Shown one piece after another: positions 22,419-34,439 of a stretch of 64,000 bases of DNA. Every line of letters starts with the position of its first letter. The stretch's first letter is position 1. The notes below the pieces were generated by a model that made no database searches, was not told the origin of the DNA, and saw only the letters and a list, made by a program, of their open reading frames with translations. The stretch is taken from contig NC_030816.1 of assembly GCF_001704415.2 (NCBI RefSeq), positions 83,268,713 to 83,332,712 of the forward strand, written 5' to 3'. Origin of the DNA: Capra hircus. Its lineage: Eukaryota > Chordata > Mammalia > Artiodactyla > Bovidae. The translations under genes were made by a program, and so were the position numbers.

Positions 22419-23551
22419 TGTAAGTCAGCATGTGTTTTGCAATGGGTAACAGGAATCCTGACGGACAGTGGTTTAAAACATTCAGGAGATTTTCATTTTA
22501 CTTCATGGAAAGCCCGTCGGCTGGCAGTCCCTGCTTTAGTTTGGAAGCTTACCAATGTCATCCAGGATCCAGGGACTTTCCACCCTGTTTTCCCACTTGG
22601 CCCTCAGGCTCAGGGTCATAAGACGGTTTCTACAGAGGCGGGCATCGCGGCCCCTCCCAGCCTGTCGTGAGAAGGGGTGGGGGTGGAGAGGGGGAACGGA
22701 CACTTTTTCTCCTCAGACTCGTCTCTCTTGTCAGAGGGCAAAGTCTTTCCCAGAAGCCCCAGAAGACATCCTGTGGTCTCGGCCAGAACTGGTCAACTGG
22801 CCACGCCGCCTGCAAGAAAGCGGGTGTCACTGTGTTATGAAGACCACAATGCCCACAACTGACGGGTTCTTAGCAGGGGCACCCTGCTCCTCTGGAGGTA
22901 CTGGAAATATAGAAGGGGCACTTTTGGTCATCACAGTAAAAAAAAAAGAGGTGCTGCTGGCATGTCGTGGATTAGTTTAAGGATGCTAAATGTTCTAAAA
23001 TGCACAGAACCCTTCTACACATCAAACAAGATTTGTCTTACTCAAAATACCAATAGCAGTGCTATTAAGAAACACTGGGCTCGTACCAATGATCATTCAC
23101 CCCATGGGCTGAAGGTATCACGACTCGAACACAGTCTGGGGGCCGAGAGCAAGAAGGAGAACACGGCTCCCCGCAGAGGTGCCCTGGTACCCTCGTGGGG
23201 GTCAGGAGGAGGGTGCTTAATCATGCTGGCATGTTGAATCCTTTTCAGAAAGTACTGTTACTTACAACGAACGGAGAGCAAGGCAGGGAAATCAACTCCA
23301 AGGGCCGCCTTTATTTTTCCTAATGAGGAGATTTCCCTGTAACTGGACAAGCCTGCTTCCAAGAACAAGTGAGTCTGAGTTTCCCCTGCCTCTCATATCT
23401 CTGCTCCTTGCTCCCACCAAGGATTCAGAATGACTAAAACCCAACTGTATAGCCACTATTTCAAAGATAAAAATCTCCTTTGAAGACTGTGTACCTAGTA
23501 CAATAGTGGCAGGTATCTAATAAATATTTCTAGGGTATATGACAAAATAAA

Positions 23552-23762
23552 GTGAAAGTGTTAGTCGCTCAGTCATGTCCAGTTCTTTGCGACCCTGTGG
23601 ACTGTAGCTCACCAGGCCCCTCTGTCCATGAAATTCTCCAGGCAAGGATACTGGACTGGGTTGCCGTTTCTTTCTGCAGGCGATCTTCCCAACCCAGGGA
23701 TCAGAACCTGGACCTCCTGCATTGCAGGCAGATTCTTTACCATCTAAGCCACTAGGGAAGCC
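23552..23762 (-). repeat. Bov-tA SINE
   Basis: Antisense full-length copy ending CCACTAGGGAAGCCC. Confidence 0.9.
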
Positions 23763-23908
23763 CTATATGACAAATATGTTGATTCAAATCAATACAAGGA
23801 AGTAAAGCCTGGAAAAGCATTCAGCATTACGTTCAAGGAGATAGATACAATGAAATAGAATTTGAAAAATTGTACTAGTAAAAAACTATGATAGAAACCT
23901 AATTATTT

Positions 23909-23929
23909 TATATATATATATATATATAT
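23909..23929. repeat. (TA)n microsatellite
   Basis: About ten TA units in a row. Confidence 0.9.
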
Positions 23930-24477
23930 GAATACCAGCGGAGTTCTTTGTGGTCTGCAAAGACAATGAAGACTAAATATCATTAGCTTTAATGGTGGTT
24001 ACAAAATGTGATGACTAAGACTGAAGGATTAGATTGGGTTGGCATACTGCAATGCGGCTCACAGAAAAATTGTGAGCAAGTCAATGTAGAACCCACTAGC
24101 TTAGAAAATTCATCTACAAAGCTTGGTTTAGCTCCTCTAGGTGTAAAACCACAAACCTCTATATGTGAGCGCACAATTAGTTAAAGTAAATAATGTGTTT
24201 AAGCTGATTGCTAGTGAGAAATGGCAGATAATCTGCTAAACAGGAGTGGAAAGAGCACTGAAGACAGAAAGGATGGGCGAAGCTAAGGAACTGACTCACG
24301 GAAGAGCATGATGTGCTCATGGTGAAGGCCACATGAGCTCTGAGCTCAGGAGCGCTTCTGCGAATCGCTGCTGCTACTTCTCCAAGGACTAACTCTGCCC
24401 ATCTCCAGGCTCGCTAGACTTCTTGGGTGCAAAGATAAAAAGCCACACTTACTGCAAATACCTCATTCCATATAATA

Positions 24478-24640
24478 TTGATTTATTTATTTGGCTGCAC
24501 CGGGTCTCAGTTGTAGAAGAAGGGATCTTTTATTTGAGGCAAGCAGCACGTGGGATCTAGTTCTCTGACCAGGGATGGAACCCTGGCCATGTGCATCGGG
24601 ACTGCAGAGTCTTAGCTAGTGGACCACCAGGGAAGTCCCA
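24478..24640 (-). repeat. CHR-2/ART2A-type SINE
   Basis: Antisense; ends CACCAGGGAAGTCCC. Confidence 0.87.
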
Positions 24641-24778
24641 CAAATACCTTTTCCATTTCTTCTTCTGGTTTCCCTATTAATACTTTATTAGGTGGCTCCT
24701 AAATCAAAGTATTGTTTTGCTTTGGCTCCATCCCTTCATTCTTTCTGGAGTTATTTCTTCACTGATCTCCAGTAGCAT

Positions 24779-27700
24779 ATTGGGCACCTACTGACCTGGG
24801 GAGTTCCTCTTTCAGTATCCTATCATTTTGCCTTTTCATACTGTTCATGGGGTTCTCAAGGCAAGAATACCGAAGTGGCTTGCCAGTCCCTTCTCCAGTG
24901 GACCACATTTTGTCAGACCTCTCCACCATGACCCTCCCGACTTGGGTGGCCCTACGGGCATGGCTTAGTTTCATTGAGTTAGACAAGGCTGTGGTCCTAG
25001 TGTGATTAGATTGACTAGTTTTCTGTGAGTATGGTTTCAATGTGTCTGCCCTCTGATGCCCTCTTGCAACACCTACCGTCTTACTTGGGTTTCTCTTACC
25101 TTGGGCATGGGGTATCTCTTCACGGCTGCTCCAGCAAAGCGCAGCCGCTGCTCCTTACCTTGGACAGGGGTATCTCCTCGCCGCCACCCCACCTGACCTT
25201 CAACATGGAATAGCTCCTCTCAGCCCTCCTGCGCCCGCGCAGCCACCGCTCCTTGGATGTGGGGTAGCTCCTCCCGGCCGCTGCCCCTGGCCTCGGGCGT
25301 GGGGCAAATTGGAAGTGGTCAAACAAGAGATGGCAAGAGTGAACATCGACATTCTAGGAATCAGCGAACTAAAATGGACTGGAATGGATGAATTTAACTC
25401 AGATGACCATTATATCTACTACTGTGGGCAGGAATACTTCAGAAGAAATGAGTAGTCATCATGGTCAACAAAAGAGTCCGAAATGCAGTACTTGGATGCA
25501 ATCCTGTCCATTTCCAAGGCAAACCATTCAATATCACAGTAATCCAAGTCTATGCCCCAACTAGTAATGCTGAAGAAGCTGAAGTTGAATGGTTCTATGA
25601 AGACCTACAAGACCTTTTAGAACTAACACCCAAAAAAGATGTCCTTTTCATTATAGGGGACTGGAGTGCAAAAGTAGGAAGTCAAGAAACACCTGGAGTA
25701 ACAGGCAAATTTGGCCTTGGAATACGGAATGAAGCAGGGCAAAGACTAATAGAGTTTTGCCAAGAAAATGCACTGGTCATAGCAAACACCCTCTTCCAAC
25801 AACACAAGAGAAGACTCTACACATGGACATCACCAGACGGTCAACACCGATATCAGATTGGTTATATTCTTTGCAGCCAAAGATGGAGAAGCTCTATAGA
25901 GTCAACAAAAACAAGACCAGGAGCTGACTGTGGCTCAGATCATGAACTCCTTATTGCCAAATTCAGACTGAAATTGAAGAATGTAGGGAAAACTACTAGA
26001 CCATTCAGGTATGACCTAAATCAAATTCCTTATGATTATACAGTGGAAGTGAGAAATAGGTTTAAGGGACTAGATCTGATAGATAGAATGCCTGATGAAC
26101 TATGGAATGAGGTTCGTGACATTATACAGGAGACAGGGATCAAGACCATCCCATGGAAAAGAAATGCAAAAAAGCAAAATGGCTGTCTGGGGAGGCCTTA
26201 CAAATAGCTGTGAAAAGAAGAGAAGTGAAAAGCAAAGGAGAAAAGGAAAGATATAAGCATCTGAATGCAGTGTTCCAAAGAATAGCAAGAAGAGATAAGA
26301 AAGCCTTTCTCAGTGATCAATGCAAAGAAAGAGGAAAACAACAGAAGGGGAAAGACTAGAGATCTCTTCAAGAAAATTAGAGATACCAAGGGAATATTTC
26401 ATGCAAAGATGGGCTCGATAAAGGACAGATATGGTATGGACCTAACAGAAGCAGAAGATATTAAGAAGAGGTGGCAAGAATACACAGAAGAACTGTACAA
26501 AAAAGATCTTCACAACCCAGATAATCACGATGGTGTGATCACTCACCTAGAGCCAGACATCCTGGAATGTGAAGGCAAGTGGGCCTTAGAAAGCATCACT
26601 ACGAACAAAGCTAGTGGAGGTGATGGAATTCCAGTTGAGCTATTTCAAATCCTCAAAGATGATGCTGTGAAAGTGCTGCACTCAATATGCCAGCAAATTT
26701 GGAAAACTCAGCAGTGGCCACAGGACTGGAAAAGGTCAGTTTTCATTCCAATCCCAAAGAAAGGCAATGCCAAAGAATGCTCAAAATACTGCACAATTGC
26801 ACTCATCGCACATGCTAGTAAAGTAATGCTCAAAATTCTCCAAGCCAGGCTTCAGCAATACATGAACCGTGAACGGAGGCTGGTTTTAGAAAAGGCAGAG
26901 GAACCAGAGATCAAATTGCCAACATCTGCTGGATCATGGAAAAAGCAAGAGAGTTCCAGAAAAACATCGATTTCTGCTTTATTGACTATGCCAAAGCCTT
27001 TGACTGTGTGGATCACAATAAACTGTGGAAAATTCTGAAAGAGATGGAAATACCAGACCACCAGCCCTGCCTCTTGAGAAATCTATATGCAGGTCAGGAA
27101 GCAGCAGTTAGAACTGGACATGGAACAACAGACTGGTTCCAAATAGGAAAAGGAGTACGTCAACGCTGTATATTGTCACCCGGCTTATTTAACCTATACG
27201 CTGAGTACATCATGAGAAACACTGGGCTGCAAGAAACACAAGCTGGAATCAAGATTGCTGGGAGAAATATCAATATCCTGAGATATGCAGATGACACCAC
27301 CCTTATGGCAGAAAGTGAAGAGGAACTAAAAAGCCTCTTGATGAAAGTGAAAGTGGAGAGTGAAAAAGTTGACTTAAAGCTCAACATTCAGAAAATGAAG
27401 ATCATGGCTTCTGGTCCTATCACTTCATGGGAAATAGATGGGGGAAACGGTGGAAACAGTGTCAGACTTTATTGTTTTGGGCTCCAAAATCACTGCAGAT
27501 GGTGATTGCAGCCATGAAATTAAAAGACACTTACTCCTTGGAAGAAAAGTTATGACCAACCTAGACAGCATATTCAAAAGCAGAGACATTACTTTGCCAA
27601 CAAAGGTCCGTCTAGTCAAGGCTATGGTTTTTCCAGTAGTCATGTATGGATGTGAGAGTTGGACTGTGAAGAAAGCTGAGCGCCAAAGAATTGACGCTTT

Positions 27701-28062
27701 TGAACTGTGGTGTTGGAGAAGACTCTTAAGAGTCCCTTGGACTGCAAGGAGATCCAACCAGTCCATTCTGAAGATCAGCCCTGGGGTTTCTTTGGAAGGA
27801 ATGATGCTAAAGCTGAAACTCCAGTACTTTGGCCACCTCAAGAGAAGAGTTGACTCATTGGAAAAGACTCTGATGCTGGGAGGGTTGGGGGCAGGAGAAG
27901 GGGCTGACAGAGGATGAGATGGCTGGATGGCATCACTGACTCGATGGACGTGAGTCTGAGTGAACTCCAGGAGTTGATGATGGACAGGGAGGCCTGGCGT
28001 GCTGCGATTCATGGAGTTGCAGAGAATGGGGCACAACTGAGCGACTGAACTGAAGTGAGCTA
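24779..28062 (+). pseudogene. BovB (RTE-clade) LINE, nearly full length but inactivated
   Basis: This non-LTR retrotransposon runs about 3.3 kb from a 5' region (ACCTGGGGAGTTCCTCTTTC, then GC-rich tandem units at 25040-25320) to the standard BovB 3' end (GACTGAACTGAA). It encodes remnants of an AP-like endonuclease (NIDILGISELKWTG near 25350; SDHELL near 25940) and a reverse transcriptase with the catalytic YADD in LRYADDTTLMA near 27280-27310. The reading frame is broken: a stop at about 25451, several frameshifts and a lost segment near 26880. The endonuclease motif reads GDWSAKVG where GDWNAKVG is expected. It cannot be active. BovB entered ruminants by horizontal transfer, as is well established for the family. 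Confidence 0.9.
25040..25320 (+). repeat. Tandem GC-rich units in BovB 5' region
   Basis: Several degenerate units share the pattern CTTACCTTGG / GGGGTATCTCCTC / CCGC. They lie directly before the first endonuclease codons and are a normal part of the BovB 5' region. Confidence 0.6.
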
Positions 28063-28197
28063 AAATCAAAGTAGCAGGGTTCTAGGTTATGGGCTGAGTA
28101 GTAGGCTGATGGGAAAGAAGTGACCACTTTACTTAAACCAATCTAAATCGATCACATGTGCCATTTAAAACAATAATATGTAAGTAACTTCCTTCAT

Positions 28198-28395
28198 GGA
28201 CTTCCCTTGTGGCTCAGTGGGTAAAGAATCTGCCTGCAACCCAGGAGACCTGGGTCCGATCCCTGGGATGGGAAGATCTGCTGGAGATGGGAAAGGCTAC
28301 CCGTGCCAGTCTTCTGGCCTGGAGAATTCCATAGATTGTATAGTCCACGGGGTCGCAGAGAGTCGGACACGACTAAGCGACTTTCACTCACTCAC
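28198..28395 (+). repeat. Bov-tA SINE
   Basis: Sense copy; head CTTCCCTTGTGGCTCAGTGG, end GTCGGACACGACTAAGCGAC. Confidence 0.9.
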
Positions 28396-28932
28396 TCAAC
28401 CTTCTTCATTCTTTGACATCTCATTTGAAATTGCAGCTTGAAGCTGGCTGCATAGTGACACTTCACTAGGTTAACTCGGGTGCTCAATAAAAAATTTATT
28501 GTTTATAGTTTCACAAAGGTTTTTTTGGGGAATAGTTAATTTGGTAGCACCGTTAAACTTGTACTACCACTACTCTTTCTCCTGTGTTTCCTGTAAATTG
28601 GAGCTTGTCCCACTATTTCAGATTCAGAATTTGACCAGTTCAGGCGGTGACCACCAGGTGGCACCACTATACAAGCACGTTCCTTTTGCAACTAGATCAC
28701 CTGTGAGGTGATCCTTCCGTGCCACATGAATCCTCCTATTTCCCAGCAATCTGTCGTCTAAAGGCTTTATTTTCTTTTAATATCTTACCGTTTTATCTGT
28801 CAGTTATATATCTCATTAAGGTTGAGTGTGGGAGGAAATTTTTCAGCTGGTTTTAAAGGCACAAAATTCAAATTCTTATTCCACGAATGCAAGTGCTTTA
28901 TCTTCAGAAAAATTCAAAATTTATTTTTTCCT

Positions 28933-29442
28933 GGGACCTCCTTGGTGGTCCAATGGTCAAGACTCTGCACTTCAGGCTCAATCCCTGGTCAGGGAACTAA
29001 GATCCTGCATGCTACTTGGCATGACCAAAAAAAAATTTTTTTTATTATTTTTTTAGTTTTTTATTTTTTTAATTTTAAAATCTTTAATTCTTACATGTGT
29101 TCCCAAACATGAACCCCCCTCCCACCTCCCTCCCCATAACATCTCTCTGGGTCATCCCCATGGACCAGCCCCAAGCATGCTGTATCCTGCGTCTGACATA
29201 GACTGGCGATTCAAAATATTAAAAAAATTTTTTTTTAATTTGGACCTTTTTTTTTTTTTTTGGTTCACTGGGTCTTCATTGCTTTGTGTGGGCTCTTCAT
29301 TGTGGTTCTCAGACCTCCAGCTGTGACGCACAGGCTGGGTTGCTCTGCAGCACGTGGGATCTTAGTTCCCTGACCAGGGATCAAACTTGCATCCTCTGCC
29401 TTGGCAGGTAGATGCTTAAGCCCTGGACCGCCGGGGAAGGCT
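28933..29442. repeat. Composite: SINE (+), L1 3' end (-), SINE (-)
   Basis: 28933-29036 is a CHR-2-type SINE whose A-tail abuts the T-run of an antisense L1 3' UTR (29037-29215; same family as 430-690). An antisense CHR-2-type SINE follows at 29245-29442. Confidence 0.82.
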
Positions 29443-29749
29443 CAGATCCTGCTGTTCTTGATCTAGACTTTGAGAGATGCCACCAAAGTAACACAAGAGA
29501 AGATTGTTTTAATAACATGCAGTTTCATTCAGTCAACAAAAGTACACCTGAGCATCAATAATGCAGCAGGCCCTGACCTGGGCAGTTGAGCTCTAACTTC
29601 ACAGAAGAAATGGTCCCCTGTTTAAAGCGGGAACGCACCTGCCTCATCTGACTGGAATATGGCCAGGAATTAGCCATGATTTGCAGAGGGAAGTCCTGTC
29701 AACACATAAAGGTTTTAAAGTCCATTGATAATCTTTCCTGAATCATTTC

Positions 29750-29900
29750 TTTTTTTAACACTTATTTTTAAAAATTTATTTGGCTGTGCCAGGTCTTAGT
29801 TGCAGCATATGGGATCCAGTTTCCTGACCAGGGATGGAGCCTGAGCCCCCTGCATTGGGAGTGCAAAATCTTAGCCACTGGACCACCAGGGAAGTCCCCA
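29750..29900 (-). repeat. CHR-2/ART2A-type SINE
   Basis: Antisense; GGATCCAGTTTCCTGACCAG to CACCAGGGAAGTCCC. Confidence 0.87.
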
Positions 29901-30209
29901 AAGATTTCTTAATTGCATAACAGTTATCTCCTGATTACCTCATTTATTCTATATTTATTTGCTAGTACCCTATTGTAAGGAAGAGTTTCTTCTCATCCAC
30001 CCAGAGTGAACCACACTAGTCCTTAAAAAAAAAAAAAAGGCAGGGCAAATACTATTTTTACTTTTAATAACTAATTTTCATAAGAAGCTGGTGTAAGTCA
30101 TTTCCAATGATGGAAAACCAGCCCCTACCCCCTTTGTCTCTTATCAAGTGTAACTGCAGAGTCATAGATTTTTATTTGTTCAGTACTTACAATCAATTCC
30201 AGTCATTTT

Positions 30210-30405
30210 CTTTTATTGTTCATTCATTCATCTGGCTACATAGGGTCTTGGGTATGGCAGGCAGGATCTTTGTTCGATCTTTGTCCTGGCATCAGGGATC
30301 TTCAGCTGTGGCATGTGGGGTCTAGTTCCCTGACCTGGGCTCTAAACTGGCTCCCCCAGCATCGGGAGTGCAGTCTTAGCCACTGGACCACCAGAGAAGT
30401 CCCTG
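30210..30405 (-). repeat. CHR-2/ART2A-type SINE
   Basis: Antisense; CTAGTTCCCTGACCTGGGCT to CCACCAGAGAAGTCCC. Confidence 0.85.
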
Positions 30406-31019
30406 TAGTCTTCCCCGATGCTAAATTTGCCTTAAACTTGGCCTGTGGGAGATCCTTCAAGCTAGTTCCTGTGTCTTTTAAAAATTTAATTCTGAAGATT
30501 GAATATACCAAAGGCCATGGCCTGACCAAATATGAAAAAAGAAACTCTGACCCACAACCTGCAGCCGGCTGCCCCGGGAAACCAATCCCCTTATCTCTGA
30601 TAACCAGCCCCAGAAGCCAGCCTGCTGTTAAGTCACAGTTGGAGGAAGTCAGGCTGCTATCACAAGTAACAATCCAGGAAGGTAAATAATAATGTATGAC
30701 AATCAGCTCAAAATGGCCATGACCTACTTAAAAACTGACAGCTTCTCTAATACTTGTCCCCACTTCCAACTTGGAACCAACCAGAGAAAGCCAAATAAGC
30801 ACCCCTCAACAATCAGACAGGTAACCTTGCTTCCGGATACCTGCTTCCAGCTTCTCTGTGCCAACAGCCTCCAGCAGGGCATACCTGAAGCCATTCTTTC
30901 TTTGCACTATGAAGCCCTCTGCCTGCCTCTGCCAAAATGCAAGAGATGGTGGTTGACTTGACTCTGACTCTGAAGAAATAAGACTTTGCTTTTCTCATTT
31001 GGCTGGTCTTCATTTATTT

Positions 31020-31510
31020 CCACACATCACTGAAGTACGATTTACATACGCATGAGGATAAAGTTTCTATCAGGTATGGTTTACATTAAGTGCACCCATT
31101 TTAGTTGTACTGTTGGATGAATATTGACAAACTTACATACTTAGCTGTGCATGCACGCTCAGTCACTCAGCATATCTGACTCTTTGCGACCCCATGGACT
31201 GTAGCCTGCTAGGCTTTCCTGTGCTTGGAATTTTTCCAGGCAAGAATACTGGTATGGGTTGCTGTTTCCTTCTCTAGGGGATCTTCCTAACCCAGGGATC
31301 AAACTTGCATCTCCTTCATTTCCTGTATCACAGGCAGATTATTTACCACTGTGCCACCAGGGAAGCCCTATCTATTGAATTATCACAACTGTAATCATGA
31401 TTTAGAATATTTTCATCACCCCCAAAATTCCCCCGTGTTCCTTTCCAACCAATCCCTGCTCTGTTCCACTCTGAGCCAAGCATGGATTTGACGTCTGTCC
31501 CTATCAGTTA
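31020..31510 (-). repeat. Old L1 fragment split by a Bov-tA SINE
   Basis: Antisense L1-type 3' sequence (GTGCACCCATTTTAGTTGTA) on both sides of an antisense Bov-tA at about 31150-31370. Confidence 0.68.
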
Positions 31511-31934
31511 GTTTTGCCTGTTCTCCTAAGTCCTGTTGACATCTTTATTAGCCTAAGGAACACCTTTACTAAGCAACACCTTTTCATGCAGGCATAATGT
31601 AATGTCTCATTCATCTTGCACTTTCCCTGCTCCATCAGGCATTAGCCAATTCTCCAAGGAGTTCTGGTTCTATTTAGTGGGAATGGAATTTAGAAGCCAC
31701 GAGGGGAAGTTCCCTCAGCGTTACTCTGAAGTGGCCAGTCACTGTGCTTGCCTGGGACACTTTCTGCTTTAACACAAAGTGCAACATCCTGGCAAATCCC
31801 CTCAGTCTCTGGGAAACTGGGACAGTTGGTCACGGACCAGTGCTCCTAGGCCATTTGGGGGCACAAAAGTAGTAAATCTATTTTTTAAATCATGTGCTCA
31901 AATTGATAAATCCAATTTAAATATATGTGTTGTG

Positions 31935-32222
31935 TGTTTAGTGTGTTTAGTCACTAAGTCGTGTCCAATTCTTTGTGAGCCCATGGACTGTAATCTGTCA
32001 GGCTCCTCTGTCAGTGGGATTCTCCAGGCCAGAATACTGGAGTGGGCTGACCATTCCCTTCTCCAGGGGATCTTCCCAACCCAGGGATCCAACCTGAGTC
32101 TCCTGCATTGTAGGCAGGTGGGTCTCCTGCATTGTAGGTGGATGAGTCTCCTGCATTGTAGGTAGGTGGGTCTCCTGCATTGTAGGTAGATTCATTACCA
32201 CTGAGCCACCAGGGAAGACCCT
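31935..32222 (-). repeat. Bov-tA SINE with internal 24-bp minisatellite
   Basis: Antisense Bov-tA whose tRNA-head part contains four tandem 24-bp units (32098-32193). Confidence 0.9.
32098..32193. repeat. 24-bp minisatellite, 4 units
   Basis: Units at 32098, 32122, 32146 and 32170, each starting GTCTCCTGCATTGTAGG and differing at a few bases after that. Confidence 0.92.
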
Positions 32223-32559
32223 TACAGGTTTTTTCCGAACTTCTTTGATCTTATATTTGTATCTCATTTTCTCTTACAAAGTCTTATACATGAGAACATT
32301 AAAATATTTGTATTATCCAATATACGTAGTTTCAAAACCACAGAAACAATATTACCGTTAATTATAAACATCTGATTGAAACTGAAGATTCCTTTGCAGT
32401 TTTTTTTTCCTTATCCTAAGCCATCCCACCACAGATAATTCTCTTAAAGTACTGTGTCCAGAAGACCTGTGCAATTCTTTTCTCCATGTAATAACATAGT
32501 TACATTATCAATATGACTGAGTTAAGCTTATTTTAATGTGCTATCAACTTTGGGTTCTT

Positions 32560-33060
32560 TTTAATGTTTATGGGACAAGCTTCCAATTTTCCAAATAGCC
32601 CGGCACGTATTTCAAGGTAACGGATATCACCCTCATTCTGTTTTTCTGGCGGCATTGTATTCCATGATATGGATATATCATGTCTAACCAGTTCCCTATT
32701 AATGGACATTTATTTCCAAAATTCTGTGATGACACTGTCACAAGTAACCTTGCCCACATGTTCTTTCTGTATGTGAAGGTGTCTTTTCAGAGTAAGGTTA
32801 GGGTTAGACTTGAAACTGCAAGACCTAAGAATGAGTGCATACATAATTTTGGCACTCCATAGGGCTTGAATCATTTTCCCATTCCCACCAGAAAACGTAT
32901 AAGCACTGTTTCTCCACAGCCTTGTCATTTCAGTGGGCATTTCCATTATAAGTGAGCATGAACAGTTCTTTCCTGTTTTCCAGTCATTGCTGTTCTTCTG
33001 CGGGAAATGTCTACTCATGTCTTTGCCCATTTATCCCTTCAAATTTTGGTCTTTGACCAT
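32560..33060 (-). repeat. Old L1-type fragment
   Basis: Antisense pattern common in old L1 3' ends (CATTGTATTCCATGATATGG; TATTAATGGACATTTATTTCC). Confidence 0.6.
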
Positions 33061-33069
33061 CTAGAGTAT

Positions 33070-33445
33070 ACTTTGTTGTCTTTCAGTTGCTAAATCGTGT
33101 CCTACTCTTAGCAACCCCATGGACCGCAGCACGCCAGGCTTCCCTATCCTTTCACTATCTCTCAGAGTTTGCTCAAACTCTTGTCCATTGAGTCAGTGAT
33201 GCCATCCAACTGTCTCATCCTCTGTTGTCGCCTTCTCCTCCTGCCCTCAATCGTTCCCAGCCACAGGGTCTTTTCCAAAGAGTCGGTTCTTTGCATCAGG
33301 TGGCCAAAATGCTGGAGCTTCAGTTATCAGTCCTTCCCGTGAACATTCGGTTGATTCCTTGTAGGATTGACTGGTTTGATCTCCTTATTGTCTAAGGGAC
33401 TCTTAAGAGACTTCTCCAGCACCACAATTCGAAAGCATCTAAGCG
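33070..33445 (-). repeat. BovB 3' fragment
   Basis: Diverged antisense terminal BovB. Confidence 0.88.
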
Positions 33446-33871
33446 TATACTGTACTTTTATCCTTATAAATCACCTCATTCCAGAACACCTCCTTTGGGG
33501 ATAAATGGTTTTGGTGAAGCTGGATAAGGGGAGCCCAATGCAAAGACTATCTTATTCCTCCAGTAAGTTTAAGAGTCTAACATCCGCCAGACAACACCAT
33601 GGTTCTGTGATAGACCAGTTGATCGTGTAAGGGAGGGTATCTGAATTAAAATTTGTATTATAGGGTTCTTTAGGGGCCATTTATTGTCTCTCATCTCTTA
33701 CTCAACTATCCTGTATGATGACAGGGAGGCCGGTGACTTAAATGCAGCGTCCCTGGATCAAAAGGAGCCCCCCACTGTGCCCTGATATAGATAATACCTT
33801 AACGTTTCAGACAGTGAGCCTGTTGCTAGGCCTGGAATGAAGTGGACTTTGTAGTCTCTTGCAGTGAGGGA

Positions 33872-34154
33872 GCGGAGAAGGCAATGGTACCCCACTCCAG
33901 TACTCTAGCCTGGAAAAGCCCATGGACGGAGGAGCCTGGTAGGCTGCAGTCCATGAGGTCACTAAAAGTCGGACACGACTGAGCGACTTCACTTTCACTT
34001 TTCACTTTCATGCATTGGAGAAGGAAACGGCAACCCACTCCAGTGTTCTTGCCTGGAGAATCCCAGGGACGGGGGAGCCTGGTGGACTGTTGTCTATGGG
34101 GTCGCACAGAGTCAGACACGACTGAAGCGACTTACCAGCAGCAGCAGCAGCAGA
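33872..34154 (+). repeat. BovA2 dimeric SINE with (CAG)n tail
   Basis: Same architecture as 8523-8804: two BovA units, CACTTTCACTTTTCACTTTC linker and a CAG run at 34137-34154. It lies 300 bp before the WTAP CpG island. Confidence 0.92.
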
Positions 34155-34439
34155 GGGTAGAGTAAGCCATGGAACATAAGTCATGTTAAGAAAAATTGTT
34201 TATTATTGCTCGCCACTCATGGCAAGATACTTTCTGAAACAAACGAAACAAGACAAAAAGAACTCAGGAGGTTGAGTTAGCAAGGTGCCCCCAGAGCAGC
34301 AGACAGAGGTACAATCTCCACCTCCCAGACAATAGCTCCCAGGTTTCGCCTCGAGATTTCAAGGAGCAGTCGAACCAAGCGTCCACTTCCAGAATGAAGA
34401 GAGGGCATCGGTTTCTAAATTATCAAAACCTAGAGCAGC

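Larger units (their letters stand above)
3161..34439. other. SOD2-WTAP intergenic region
   Basis: About 31 kb between the two divergent CpG-island promoters. Most is retroelement sequence, listed individually. Stretches over 300 bp where I see neither a gene nor a nameable repeat: 3500-4520, 5106-5745, 7376-7920, 8815-9285, 10670-12330, 13800-14180, 15525-15895, 16273-16725, 17431-18262, 19299-20239, 21317-22244, 22419-23550, 23765-24475, 28400-28930, 29443-29748, 30406-31018 and 33446-33870. Open frames in these stretches lack codon bias, splice context or recognisable domains. Confidence 0.75.

Noticed and set aside
22420..22980. Open frames at 22224-22980 as a gene next to the inverted repeat
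   Set aside because: They start inside the inverted-repeat arm and run into what looks like an old interspersed repeat; two frames overlap the same bases and neither has a domain.
25461..27917. Reverse transcriptase with YADD as part of a retron or other defence system
   Set aside because: The sequence is a BovB LINE: endonuclease followed by RT, BovB 3' end and ruminant context. It has frameshifts and stops.
32098..32193. CRISPR-like array
   Set aside because: The 24-bp units are directly adjacent with no spacers and lie within a SINE of a mammalian genome.
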